A stretch of DNA of 64,000 bases. Origin: Caldalkalibacillus salinus. GTDB lineage: Bacteria; Bacillota; Bacilli; Caldalkalibacillales; JCM-10596. Below the pieces are notes generated by a model that made no database searches, was not told the DNA's origin, and worked only from the letters and a program-made list of their open reading frames with translations. The stretch spans positions 186,001 through 250,000 of the forward strand of contig NZ_JAERVL010000012.1 of the NCBI RefSeq assembly GCF_016745835.1, in the 5' to 3' direction. Positions 33,713-43,251 of this stretch are shown here, in pieces (positions within the stretch are counted from its first letter, which is position 1; each line of letters starts with the position of its first letter). A program made the position numbers and the translations under genes.

Positions 33713-34987
33713 TTATACCCAACCTCTGAATCTCGACGCTTCGGCTAGTTTTCGTACACCGACCATATAAGCCGATAGCCTCATATTCACTTGCCTTATC
33801 TTTGAAGCTTTATATACATTATCGAAAGCTTTGACCATAATATTTTCTAGTTTTGCTTCTACTTCTTCCTCCGTCCAGTAATACCCTTGGTTATTTTGGA
33901 CCCATTCAAAATAGGACACCGTTACACCACCAGCGCTTGCAAGCACATCTGGCACAATTAATACGCCTTTATCCGAAAGAATACGAGTGGCCTCGATTGT
34001 TGTTGGCCCATTGGCGGCTTCTACAATGATTTCAGCTTTGATACGATCGGCATTTTCGGACGTAATTTGGTTTTCAATGGCGGCTGGAACGAGTATGTCA
34101 CACTCAAGCTCTAAAAGTTCCTCATTGGTAATAGTATTTTTGAATAACTTGGTAACGGTTCCAAACGAATCCCTTCGATCTAGAAGATAATCAATATCAA
34201 GTCCTTCAGGGTCGTGTAGCGCGCCGTATGCGTCAGATATGCCAACGACGGTGGCCCCTGCGTCATGCATAAACTTAGCCAAGAAGCTCCCAGCATTACC
34301 AAAGCCCTGAATGACAACCTTTGCCCCAGTTAAGTCGATTTCCTTCTTCTTCGCGGCCTCGCGAATACAAATCGTAACACCTTTGGCCGTAGCGGATTCA
34401 CGACCGTGTGAACCACCTAACACAAGCGGCTTACCGGTAATAAAGCCAGAAGAATCGAACTCTCGAATCCGACTGTATTCATCCATCATCCAGGCCATAA
34501 TTTGAGAGTTTGTAAACACATCCGGTGCAGGAATATCCTTCGTCGGTCCCACAATTTGACTAATCGCTCGTACATAACCACGGCTAAGACGTTCTAGTTC
34601 ACGGAAAGACATTTCACGCGGATCACAGATAATACCGCCTTTTCCTCCACCATAGGGTAAATCAACAATACCGGATTTGAGACTCATCCATATTGAAAGC
34701 GCTTTCACTTCATCTTCTGACACTTCTGGGTGAAATCTAATACCGCCTTTTGTTGGTCCGACTGAATCGTTATGTTGGGCTCTATATCCTGTAAAAATCT
34801 TGACAGACCCGTCGTCCATTCTAACAGGTATTCTCACAGTCAGCATTCGCATAGGCTCTTTCATCAGCTCATAAACTTGCTCAGGGTAACCTAGCTTAGA
34901 CAGCGCGTCCTGAATAATAGACTGTGTTGAAGCCAATACATTTAAATTTTCCATTTCTTGCTTGGATTCTTCGGTCTTATCTCCCAT
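33713..34987 (-). CDS. gudB: Glutamate dehydrogenase, catabolic (GudB/RocG)
   Basis: NAD-dependent oxidative deamination of glutamate to 2-oxoglutarate. 424 residues with GGAKGGI-type motif LPYGGGKGGI, catalytic IPAPDVFTN, Rossmann VVIQGFGNAGSF and AAIENQIT. At EDEVKALSIWM only a single copy of the VKA segment is present, so the inactivating 9-bp duplication known from B. subtilis 168 gudB is absent and the enzyme should be active. AGAGGTG precedes the ATG. Position before mecB matches B. subtilis gudB rather than rocG. Confidence 0.95.
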   Translation of the reverse strand: MGDKTEESKQEMENLNVLASTQSIIQDALSKLGYPEQVYELMKEPMRMLTVRIPVRMDDGSVKIFTGYRAQHNDSVGPTKGGIRFHPEVSEDEVKALSIWMSLKSGIVDLPYGGGKGGIICDPREMSFRELERLSRGYVRAISQIVGPTKDIPAPDVFTNSQIMAWMMDEYSRIREFDSSGFITGKPLVLGGSHGRESATAKGVTICIREAAKKKEIDLTGAKVVIQGFGNAGSFLAKFMHDAGATVVGISDAYGALHDPEGLDIDYLLDRRDSFGTVTKLFKNTITNEELLELECDILVPAAIENQITSENADRIKAEIIVEAANGPTTIEATRILSDKGVLIVPDVLASAGGVTVSYFEWVQNNQGYYWTEEEVEAKLENIMVKAFDNVYKASKIRQVNMRLSAYMVGVRKLAEASRFRGWV

Positions 34988-35022
34988 TCTATGTTCACCT
35001 CTAAATCAATGTACATCGTTTA

Positions 35023-35055
35023 ACATCATTCACATCATTACATCATTCACATCAT
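35023..35055. repeat. Four short tandem repeats upstream of gudB
   Basis: ACATCATTC, ACATCATT, ACATCATTC and ACATCAT in direct succession, 35 to 68 nt before the gudB start. They could be part of the gudB leader or a regulator site, or simple slippage. Confidence 0.7.
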
Positions 35056-35165
35056 AGTATACACCTATCCACACCCGCTGCAAAGATTTTTTATTAAAAA
35101 TCCTAAACTTTAAAGCAGGGTTTTCACAATATCTGATACACTAGATAGGGAAAGGTGGTTAAAAA

Positions 35166-35894
35166 ATGAAAAAGAAATTAATGTTCGCTTTCGCCCACCC
35201 GGATGATGAAACTTTTGCCACTGGGGGGACCATCGTTCATTATCAACAGCAAGGCCTTGAAATACACCTATATTGTGCAACAAAGGGTGAAGCTGGTAAA
35301 ACGGGTCACCCACCATACTGTTCAAAAGAAGACTTACCACAAGTCCGTCAACAGGAGCTTGAGAAAGCCTGCGATATAATAGGGGTTGATCATCTGTACT
35401 TACGATCTTTTAAGGACGGTCAATTATCCCATACACCTGAACTTGAAGATGATCTTGAGGATGTTATTTCAGCCGTACAACCTGATATCCTTGTGACTTT
35501 TCCTCCACATGGCATTTCGGGTCACGCTGATCATATTCGTATGCAACAGCTCTGTTCTCGCTTAGCTCACGAAGAACGTATATCAGGGTTACAGTCCCTT
35601 TATTATGTGACCCGACAAAATGACAATCAAGATAACCAACCACCATACGGTGAAACACTCGACCAGCTTGATGTGATTATAAATGTTGAAAGCACAAGAA
35701 AAGTGGTATCTGAAGCACTTCAGGCGCATCGGACTCAAAATATATCTGTCGGTCGCGTTTTCCCAGGGATATTCGAGGGTAAACTGAGTGGCATTCCTGC
35801 AGAAAATGTGTATCAGGTAGCCTGGGATGCTCCGCAGTATGCTGAAAAAAGAAAAGCGCAAAAGCGCCCTTATCACAGTTTATTTATAACGTGA
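35166..35894 (+). CDS. bshB2: PIG-L/LmbE deacetylase, BshB2-like
   Basis: Zinc-dependent N-deacetylase of the family that makes GlcN-malate in bacillithiol synthesis. 242 residues with the zinc motif AHPDDE (H11, D13 or D14) and the third ligand in SGHADHIRMQ. The GTKGEAGKTGHP-like loop (CATKGEAGKTGHPPYC) and overall length match BshB2 (YojG) more than BshB1. AAAGGTGG precedes the ATG. Stands alone between gudB and a terminator; other bsh genes are not in the window, so the substrate is inferred. Confidence 0.85.
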   Translation: MKKKLMFAFAHPDDETFATGGTIVHYQQQGLEIHLYCATKGEAGKTGHPPYCSKEDLPQVRQQELEKACDIIGVDHLYLRSFKDGQLSHTPELEDDLEDVISAVQPDILVTFPPHGISGHADHIRMQQLCSRLAHEERISGLQSLYYVTRQNDNQDNQPPYGETLDQLDVIINVESTRKVVSEALQAHRTQNISVGRVFPGIFEGKLSGIPAENVYQVAWDAPQYAEKRKAQKRPYHSLFIT

Positions 35895-35997
35895 CGGGGC
35901 GTGCTTACGACCGCTCTTACTCTGGTCTTTACTATTTATTGTCATGTCGTTGCTTAGTAACCTTCATATCCCCTAGGCTTAAATATTTTTCTCATAC

Positions 35998-36051
35998 AAA
36001 AAAGCATGCCCGATGTTGATGCTTCTTAGCAATCCAGGGCATGCTTTTTTT
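35998..36051. terminator. Bidirectional terminator between bshB2 and mecB
   Basis: AAAAAAGCATGCCC and its near-perfect complement GGGCATGCTTTTTT with a 25-nt loop; it overlaps the last bases of mecB and serves both convergent genes. Confidence 0.9.
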
Positions 36052-36661
36052 ATAAATGAAAGTGCTCGCAGACGGAAGCGACGGCCTGTTCCTTCATCAC
36101 CGTTGTCGCATATTCATCTAATATAAACTTACTAATCATAGACGGCTCACCAAATTCAGACAAGATGGCAATCACAAGGTCATACACCGTTTCTTCTAAG
36201 GTTAAATCCTCAAACAAGAGGTAGTATCGTTGATGATATCGGAATAATTTCCCTTCCTTTTCAACAAACGGATGTAATTTATGACAAACAGAAATGACGT
36301 CTTCAAGATCCTTAAACGAGAATAGGACATCATCACATTCATCTAGTGTGACTTCTAATTCATAAAAGTCGTCTTCCAACGCATCTCTGTCCTCTTTATC
36401 TTCTGATGACTCAAAAGAACTTTTACCTTTTGTCACAATGACCACCATCCCTTGTGCTGGCAAATTAAACACTTCAACAGCTACAGGGCCGGTCACTTCA
36501 AAGTCTAGTTCTTGGTACGCTTGATCCATCATATCGTTAAACAGTTCATGTACCTTAGGAATGTCATGCCATATATCTTCCTTGTTAATCCCCCGCTCTA
36601 CCAAATCGTCAAACGTTAGGAAGATTCTAATCTTGTCTTGGTTTAGGCGCTCAAGTCTCAT
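36050..36661 (-). CDS. mecB: MecA-paralogue adaptor protein MecB (YpbH)
   Basis: ClpC adaptor that selects proteins for ClpCP degradation. 203 residues from ATG 36661 (GAGGGAGGG upstream). The N-terminal target-recognition domain MRLERLNQDKIRIFLTFDDLVERGINKEDIW and the stretch VEVFNLPAQGMVVIVTKG are shared with MecA/MecB; an acidic linker and the ClpC-binding C-terminal domain follow. Location next to gudB corresponds to B. subtilis ypbH rather than mecA. The open frame upstream to 36769 lacks a ribosome site. Confidence 0.9.
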   Translation of the reverse strand: MRLERLNQDKIRIFLTFDDLVERGINKEDIWHDIPKVHELFNDMMDQAYQELDFEVTGPVAVEVFNLPAQGMVVIVTKGKSSFESSEDKEDRDALEDDFYELEVTLDECDDVLFSFKDLEDVISVCHKLHPFVEKEGKLFRYHQRYYLLFEDLTLEETVYDLVIAILSEFGEPSMISKFILDEYATTVMKEQAVASVCEHFHL

Positions 36662-36871
36662 AGTATGTGACCCTCCCTCGCCATCAACTAGTACTACACT
36701 ATATGTGTAGACCTGTTGTTTGGTTCTAAAATTGTGTATCTTACTTGATTCATCTACACACAGAAACACAGAATGAGATAGATATGTTTTTACTTTATCA
36801 CAATCCCGGAATGATGAAAATATAAAAGATTTGTTAAATCCACATATTATTTCTGTTTAAAGTTATACAAA

Positions 36872-36897
36872 AATGATACATTAAAGAATATATCATT
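36872..36897. promoter_or_regulatory. Inverted repeat upstream of the efflux operon
   Basis: AATGATA (36872-36878) and TATCATT (36891-36897), perfect 7-bp arms 12 nt apart, ending 23 nt before the adaptor gene. Possible operator. No regulator gene is adjacent. Confidence 0.4.
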
Positions 36898-36920
36898 CTG
36901 AGGAGTGTAGGTAAATCAAC

Positions 36921-38123
36921 ATGATGTATTCAAGACGTCATTGCCTTATTTTCATTATATTAGGCCTTATCTTTATCATGACTGGTTGTACGACGGCCCC
37001 ATTACAATCCGCCGATCAAGATGAGGAGATTCTCCCCGTACGTGTAGGAAAAGTGGAACAAGGGACTTTTCAACAAACAATTGAAATTTCGGGACAAACA
37101 AGAGCACGACAAACTTTCCCTGTTGTGAGTCCAAGCGCACTTGAAGTCAAAGACGTGTATGTTCAAATTGGTGATCAAGTGGCAGAGGGTGATCCTTTAC
37201 TTACCTTCGATAATCAGGAAGCACGCGCGCAGTTGCAGGAAGCTAAAGAACAAGTCCGTATACTAGAGGAAACTTACCAAGACGCACAATCACTGAGTAG
37301 ACAAGCCTCAGAAGAAGCGAGTGAACGATTAAAAGAACAGGAAGAAGCCGTTGCGCGGGCCCAAGCCGTTGTTGAAGGAGCACAAACAGGCGCTGTCACC
37401 ATTTTAGACTTGTTGCAAGCCTCAACGGAACTCATGTTATTTCAGAGTCAAATGGCCCAAGGGCCTGACACTTCCTCTTTTTCAAACATTACGCAGTTAG
37501 AGCTTCAGTTAGAACAAGCACGTACACAGGTAAGGTTGGCGGAGGAATCTTTAAAAAGATTAACGGTTACAGCGCCTTTTCCAGGTTTAGTGACGGCTCG
37601 ATACATCGATCCGAACGACATGGCCATGCCTAACACGCCTGTCCTACAGGTGTCTAACTTAGATCAGATCATGATTGATCTACAGGTCGGGAGCAGTCAA
37701 ATTAACCAACTTCGCCAAGGCATGGATGTTATGGTGCATTTAGAAGAGGAACAAAAAGCGATTGAAACGTCATTGCATACCTTATCCCCTGCGCCGGGTC
37801 CAGAAGGTACCTTCCAAGCCCAAATACGCTTAGATAATGAAGACCGTGCTATATTTCCTGGGAAACTTGCTCGTATCCAAGCGGAAGTCGCATCAATGGA
37901 AAACAAGATCTTGGTCCCTGTGGAAGCTATCTTTATACAAGATGAATCTTCGTATGTGTATACCATTGATGAAGAGCAAGTGGCCCACCTTCAACCTGTT
38001 GACATTGAAGAGCGCAATCAGCATGTCGCCGTTATTAATGCTGGCTTAACGCCTGGTCAAGCGGTTGTGACAAGCGGCAAAAACCGCCTAACGGACGGAC
38101 GACGTGTGTATATACAAAATTAA
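36921..38123 (+). CDS. RND efflux adaptor lipoprotein (membrane fusion protein)
   Basis: Links an RND pump to the outside; in Gram-positives it sits on the outer face of the membrane. 400 residues: lipobox IMTGC with Cys about 23, biotinyl-lipoyl-like half VVSPSALEVKDVYVQIGDQVAEGDPLLTFD, coiled coil (about 95-215, rich in Gln/Glu), second lipoyl half VTAPFPGLVTARYIDPNDMA, then barrel and C-terminal domain. Two ATGs in tandem start the frame. It is followed by the RND pump after 37 nt. Confidence 0.92.
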   Translation: MMYSRRHCLIFIILGLIFIMTGCTTAPLQSADQDEEILPVRVGKVEQGTFQQTIEISGQTRARQTFPVVSPSALEVKDVYVQIGDQVAEGDPLLTFDNQEARAQLQEAKEQVRILEETYQDAQSLSRQASEEASERLKEQEEAVARAQAVVEGAQTGAVTILDLLQASTELMLFQSQMAQGPDTSSFSNITQLELQLEQARTQVRLAEESLKRLTVTAPFPGLVTARYIDPNDMAMPNTPVLQVSNLDQIMIDLQVGSSQINQLRQGMDVMVHLEEEQKAIETSLHTLSPAPGPEGTFQAQIRLDNEDRAIFPGKLARIQAEVASMENKILVPVEAIFIQDESSYVYTIDEEQVAHLQPVDIEERNQHVAVINAGLTPGQAVVTSGKNRLTDGRRVYIQN

Positions 38124-38160
38124 TGTACAAGATTATTCAATCTAGAAGTGAGTGAACGTC

Positions 38161-41100
38161 ATGAAACTATCTACTCTTGCAGTTAAAAGACCCGTTGCCA
38201 TGTCTATGGTGATCATTCTCATCATCATCATTGGTCTCGTATCCTTACAAGGTCTTACCGTTGATTTATTCCCTGAACTGGAGTTTCCTATCGCAGCCAT
38301 TACGGTGAATTATGATGGGGTTGGTCCTGAGGAGATGGAACAGTTAGTCGTCTCACCACTAGAGAATATGATGGGAACCATATCTAACGTTGAAAGTATA
38401 AACTCCACATCAAGAATGGGTGGTGCCCTCATTATTGTCCAGTTTACGTGGGGAACCGATATGAATGATGCGACCCTACAAATGAGAGAACGCATTGACA
38501 TGGTTCGTGAAAATTTACCAGCCGACGTTCAAACACCGACGGTATTAAAATTCGACCCGCGGGTGCTCCCAATCATACAACTGGCGGTATCTAGTTCTGA
38601 ATATGACATTACTGAAACAAAACGTATGGTCGAAAACCGCATTAAACCAAAACTGGAACCAATCGAGGGAATTGCGGCTGTCAATGTAGAAGGTGGACGT
38701 GAAGAAGAAATCGTTATTCAATTGGATGCCCAACAGCTACAAGCATACGACCTCTCTCTGCAAAAGGTCCAACAGCTTTTACAAGCCGAAAATCTCAGTT
38801 TACCAGGGGGCATTGTGAAAGATCGAGACCTCGATATCCCTGTTCGAATCGTAGGACATTTTGAATCGGTTGAGGATATACGACGGCTTCCTGTCCCCAC
38901 CAACCAAGGGGTGATCCCTCTTTCAGCGTTCGCTACCGTTGAAGAAACTTACAAACAGGATAGTGTTCTAAGCTTTTTAAACGGTGAGTCTAGTGTCGGT
39001 ATTAGTGTTCAAAAACAAACAGACGCTAACACAGTCGCAGTCGCCCGTGAGGTAAACGAAGCGGTCGCTGAATTACAAGAGACAGTCCCGAATATGACGA
39101 TCGAGCCTATTTTCGACCAATCCTTGTATATTAACCAGTCCATACGCACGGTCGCTATTAACATGTTCATTGGGAGTATTTTAGCCGGATTAGTGCTCTA
39201 TCTCTTTTTAAGACACTTCCGTTCAACACTCGTTGTGGTTTTGTCTATTCCCCTTTCCATCGTTGGCACCTTCATTTTAATGTATTTTACCGACCAGACA
39301 CTTAATCTACTTACCTTAGGTGGATTAGCTCTAGGCATCGGGATGATGGTCGATAATGCGATCGTCATCATTGAAAATATATATCGCTATCGACAGTTGG
39401 GCTATAGTATGAGGCGAGCCGCTATGAAAGGGACCAGTGAGGTTGGTCCAGCCGTTATAGCCGCAACATTAACAACCGTTATCGTCTTTTTACCCATCGT
39501 GTTTGTAGAAGGACTGGCTGCGCAGTTATTTAAACCACTTGCACTCAGCGTGACTTATGCTTTGCTTGCGTCACTTTTTACCTCTTTAATTGTTGTCCCC
39601 CTACTCTCATCTCGTCTGCTTGATATTAATGATGAGGATACGCTATTTCAGCGCGGTTTTGTAACGTTAAAAGATCGTTACCAATCCGTATTAAAATGGG
39701 CATTAGAACGACCCAAAAAAGTGGTGCTGGCTGTTTTTTTACTGTTATTAATCAGTTGCGCTGGCATTCCGTTTATTGGCACAGAATTTCTACCACACCA
39801 GGATCAAAGTATGATCTATCTAGACGCCCGTTTATCGGTCGGGAGTTCACTAGAGAGCACCGTCGATGTGACCAAAGACATTGAGAAAGAGCTCGAACAT
39901 ATACCGGAAATCAGTCATGTTTTCGTTACAGTTGGGGGCGCAGGGCAATTTCAATTAGCATCAGGAAGTTTGACCCATCGTGCTAACTATCATTTACAGT
40001 TGGTCCCTCTCTCACAACGTTCCCGCTCGGATCTTGAGATTGCAGATGATATTCGAGAACGGCTTGATCATATACCAGATTTGAGTGTTAGGATACAAAC
40101 GGGTGACTCTGGTTTTTCGGGACAGCCGGTATCGTTACGCATTCAGGGGCAGGACGTTCAAGTTTTAGAAACGCTAGGACAGCAAGTTGTCGACCTCATT
40201 ACGGATATTGACGGGGTACGTGAACCTGAAAGTGATTTTACACAAGGACAGGAAGAAATGCGAATCGTTGTGGATCGTCACCGTGCGGCACAATACGGCT
40301 TGACTAGCGGACAAATCGCATCTGTTGTCCATGAAGCGACAGAAGGCGCCTTAGGGACACGTTTAAGTCGTACGGGTGATGAAGTTGACGTTCGACTCTC
40401 TTTGAATCATGACGATCTCTCTGTTCAAGAGCTTGAACAACTGCAAATAGACACGCCTGTAGGTCAACGTGTTCCTCTCCACCTCGTTGCTGAGATCATA
40501 GAGGATCGTAGTCCTCATACGATACGTCGAGTGGATCGTATTCGAGAAGTGACCGTGAATGCTCAACTCATCGATCGTGATTTGGGAAGCGTGACCAAAG
40601 AAATACGGGAAACATTAGCTGATGAACTCGCGCTCCCCGCTGGTTATAATATTCATTTTGGCGGCCAGAATGAACAGATGATTGACGCCTTTCAAAAGCT
40701 AGCGGCGGCTCTTGCCTTGGCTGTTGTCCTCGTGTATATGATAATGGCAGCCCAGTTTGAATCTTACTTCTACCCTTTTATTATTATGACGGCTGTACCT
40801 CTGACCATTATTGGGGTGATTTTTGGCTTACTCGTGACCTTCCGCCCATTGAACGTAGGGTCTCTTGTAGGCATACTCGTCTTAACCGGCATCGTTGTTA
40901 ATAATGCTATCGTCTTTATTGATTACGTCAACACGTTACGTAAAAATGGCATGGCAAGAGATGAAGCCTTGTATACCGCTGGTCCTATTCGTCTGAGACC
41001 GATTTTAATGACGGCACTCACAACGGTGATTGGACTCATCCCACTCATGCTTGGCTTCGGAGAAGGGACTGAGATACAAGCACCGATGGCCACTGTCATT

Positions 41101-41211
41101 GTATTTGGTTTATCATTTGCCACGCTGATTACACTCGTTTTCGTCCCTGTTATGTATAAAATCTTTGATGAATGGAGCGAAAAACGCCGTGCTCGAACGA
41201 AAGAAACTTAA
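38161..41211 (+). CDS. RND family efflux transporter (AcrB/SwrC-like)
   Basis: Proton-driven export pump. 1016 residues in the usual RND layout: helix 1 (VAMSMVIILIIIIGLVSL), first large outside loop with porter domains, helices 2-7, second loop, helices 8-12. The proton-relay region is GMMVDNAIVIIENIYR, with one Asp as in many HAE-type pumps. ATG 38161 is chosen (AAGTGAG upstream) over the GTG at 38152. B. subtilis SwrC is the nearest known Gram-positive example. Substrate unknown; the neighbouring secreted enzymes could hint at envelope-related cargo. Confidence 0.93.
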   Translation: MKLSTLAVKRPVAMSMVIILIIIIGLVSLQGLTVDLFPELEFPIAAITVNYDGVGPEEMEQLVVSPLENMMGTISNVESINSTSRMGGALIIVQFTWGTDMNDATLQMRERIDMVRENLPADVQTPTVLKFDPRVLPIIQLAVSSSEYDITETKRMVENRIKPKLEPIEGIAAVNVEGGREEEIVIQLDAQQLQAYDLSLQKVQQLLQAENLSLPGGIVKDRDLDIPVRIVGHFESVEDIRRLPVPTNQGVIPLSAFATVEETYKQDSVLSFLNGESSVGISVQKQTDANTVAVAREVNEAVAELQETVPNMTIEPIFDQSLYINQSIRTVAINMFIGSILAGLVLYLFLRHFRSTLVVVLSIPLSIVGTFILMYFTDQTLNLLTLGGLALGIGMMVDNAIVIIENIYRYRQLGYSMRRAAMKGTSEVGPAVIAATLTTVIVFLPIVFVEGLAAQLFKPLALSVTYALLASLFTSLIVVPLLSSRLLDINDEDTLFQRGFVTLKDRYQSVLKWALERPKKVVLAVFLLLLISCAGIPFIGTEFLPHQDQSMIYLDARLSVGSSLESTVDVTKDIEKELEHIPEISHVFVTVGGAGQFQLASGSLTHRANYHLQLVPLSQRSRSDLEIADDIRERLDHIPDLSVRIQTGDSGFSGQPVSLRIQGQDVQVLETLGQQVVDLITDIDGVREPESDFTQGQEEMRIVVDRHRAAQYGLTSGQIASVVHEATEGALGTRLSRTGDEVDVRLSLNHDDLSVQELEQLQIDTPVGQRVPLHLVAEIIEDRSPHTIRRVDRIREVTVNAQLIDRDLGSVTKEIRETLADELALPAGYNIHFGGQNEQMIDAFQKLAAALALAVVLVYMIMAAQFESYFYPFIIMTAVPLTIIGVIFGLLVTFRPLNVGSLVGILVLTGIVVNNAIVFIDYVNTLRKNGMARDEALYTAGPIRLRPILMTALTTVIGLIPLMLGFGEGTEIQAPMATVIVFGLSFATLITLVFVPVMYKIFDEWSEKRRARTKET

Positions 41212-42040
41212 CAACCACCTATCAACGATCAATAAAAAAACAATTTGGACTTTGATGATCTGTTTGTGTCTTTCTGTGACCATTTCAAGAGCCGAGACTG
41301 CTCTTAGTTATAGTCATGATGAACGATCAAACCCTAGGGAGGAACTTACAGCGACCACAGAAGACAGTGAATCCGATATCGTGCTAGACGATACAAATCC
41401 TTCTGATCTGTTCTACATTGCTTTGGGTGACTCCTTAACAGCTGGCATCGGGTCCTCTGTTGAAGATTATTTACGACTAAATGCCTTTGTTCCCCAGCTT
41501 GTCGAACAACTTCGATCAGAGCAAGGTGTTTATGTTGAGAACCACGGGATTCCTGGTATCACCAGTGGACAGTTGCTTACTTATCTCCAAGAGGGGCCCG
41601 GTATGACACAAAAATTAAATCAAGCGAATCTTATTACGATAACGATCGGTGGTAATGATTTACTCAGCGCTCTCAACACGGAAGATATTGATGAGAACCA
41701 TCTCCAAACGCGTTTACAGCAGTACCGTAAAAATTTATCTACTATCATCGAGCATATTGTCTTGTTCAATGACACGGCTGCCATTTACGTCATGGATTTA
41801 TACTTACCCTTTCCAGAAGAACACGCGCTGCATGAGACCGGGACTGAGGTCATTCCCACTTTTAACGCCATCGTACAAGACGTTGTTGAAGCATATACCA
41901 ATGTACATAGGGTGTCCGTTTATGACACCTTTTACGGTCACGCGCAGGACTACACTCACATAAACGAACAGGACGTCCATCCCAATGATGAGGGATACCG
42001 ACTCATAGCAGATGCCTTTTATGAAACGATCAGTGATTAA
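41189..42040 (+). CDS. Secreted SGNH/GDSL hydrolase
   Basis: Esterase or lipase fold. Key blocks: ALGDSLTAG (catalytic Ser), NHGIPGITSGQLL (Gly of the oxyanion hole), TIGGNDLL (Asn) and HPNDEGY (Asp/His pair) at the C-terminal end. A signal-like segment TIWTLMICLCLSVTISRA precedes the mature part. The start is uncertain: GTG at 41189 has GGAG 9-10 nt upstream, ATG at 41168 is also in frame. Either overlaps the end of the RND gene, so translation is coupled to the pump. Substrate unknown. Confidence 0.85.
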   Translation: MLERKKLNNHLSTINKKTIWTLMICLCLSVTISRAETALSYSHDERSNPREELTATTEDSESDIVLDDTNPSDLFYIALGDSLTAGIGSSVEDYLRLNAFVPQLVEQLRSEQGVYVENHGIPGITSGQLLTYLQEGPGMTQKLNQANLITITIGGNDLLSALNTEDIDENHLQTRLQQYRKNLSTIIEHIVLFNDTAAIYVMDLYLPFPEEHALHETGTEVIPTFNAIVQDVVEAYTNVHRVSVYDTFYGHAQDYTHINEQDVHPNDEGYRLIADAFYETISD

Positions 42041-42139
42041 TACTGGTCGTTTTTTCCTTTTAAAAAAAGTGCCATATTTTACGTTGTCCATTGTACAATA
42101 GTAAAAAGGGAATAGCTTGATAAAGGGGGAAGAATAGGC

Positions 42140-43063
42140 ATGAGCTTTGCATTCCGACGTGTGGTTTACGCCATCATCTTGATGAGTATTTTAGTGATGG
42201 TTTACGGTTGTCAAAGTGAAAATGTATCCCAACCGCAAGATGAAGATGGTAGCCACAAGGCAAAAGAAGTACAGCCTGAGGGCGAGGAGAAAAAAGACAC
42301 AGAGGAACATGAGAAAGACGGTGATGAGGAGATGAATCATAATCAGGACACCGATACGAATGAACATAACACCCATAGTGAAGAAACGATCTCTACTGAA
42401 GAAGGTGAACAAAAGCGGTACGCGGTAAATCCCCAAAATTACATGATTGCACCCGTTGAGGATGATGAACAACGTAAAGAGACCCAAGACGAGAAAGTGG
42501 CGTTGTTAACTTTTGACGATACACCGACGGGTGATGCGACAATGGATATTCTTGATATATTGGATGATTTTAATGCGAAGGCCATCTTTTTTGTGAACGG
42601 GCATTACGCTGAACAAAACGTGGCACTTTTACAAGAGATCTCCGCTCGTGGCCATCTTATCGGTAACCATACTTGGTGGCATATCTATATCCGGCAAGAA
42701 GAGCCTGAAACGGTACGCGATGAAATTGTCGGACTTAATGATTTTCTTGAAGCACAGCTAGGAGAGCGTCCGCTCTATTTCCGCCCCCCTTTCGGTCAAA
42801 ATTCAGATATTTCCTTAGATATCATTCAAGAAGAAGGCATGCAAACCATGAACTGGTCTAACGGCTCATTGGATTGGGAGTTTAACACACCTGAGGAGAT
42901 TACAGATCAAGTGCTGTCGAGTATGAAGAACGGCGACAACATTCTTTTTCATGATAAACCTGTTACGGCGCAGGCTTTAAAACCAATATTAGAAGCCCTA
43001 ACAGAAGAAGGGTATACGTTTGTTCTTCCTACAGAGGTTCACACTCCTCATAGCAAAGATTAA
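42140..43063 (+). CDS. Lipoprotein polysaccharide deacetylase (NodB domain)
   Basis: Predicted surface deacetylase of peptidoglycan or another N-acetylated polymer. 307 residues: lipobox MVYGC (Cys 24), a long acidic Glu/Asp/His/Lys linker to about residue 95, then the NodB domain with TFDDTP (D-D pair), HTWWH metal histidines, RPPFG and the late LFHDK. All metal ligands are present; TFDDTP replaces the usual TFDDGP. AAGGGGG precedes the ATG. It lies 100 nt after the SGNH hydrolase, with a terminator after it. Confidence 0.9.
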   Translation: MSFAFRRVVYAIILMSILVMVYGCQSENVSQPQDEDGSHKAKEVQPEGEEKKDTEEHEKDGDEEMNHNQDTDTNEHNTHSEETISTEEGEQKRYAVNPQNYMIAPVEDDEQRKETQDEKVALLTFDDTPTGDATMDILDILDDFNAKAIFFVNGHYAEQNVALLQEISARGHLIGNHTWWHIYIRQEEPETVRDEIVGLNDFLEAQLGERPLYFRPPFGQNSDISLDIIQEEGMQTMNWSNGSLDWEFNTPEEITDQVLSSMKNGDNILFHDKPVTAQALKPILEALTEEGYTFVLPTEVHTPHSKD

Positions 43064-43177
43064 ATACTCATCTAGAGCGCCTATGGCGATGCAATATAAG
43101 CTCACGATAACAGAACGTTAAACATTGGCATGGTCTTACCATAGTAAAATCCCCCTTCAAAAGTTAGAGTGTGTACG

Positions 43178-43204
43178 ACCCACAATGTGCATTGTGGGTT
43201 TTTT
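43178..43204 (+). terminator. Intrinsic terminator of the efflux/secreted-enzyme block
   Basis: ACCCACAAT / ATTGTGGGT stem, 4-nt loop, six T on the plus strand. Confidence 0.88.
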
Positions 43205-43251
43205 ACACTGTTTTAAAAGGGGATCTATAAGAGTCACGTGTGTAAGGTGTT

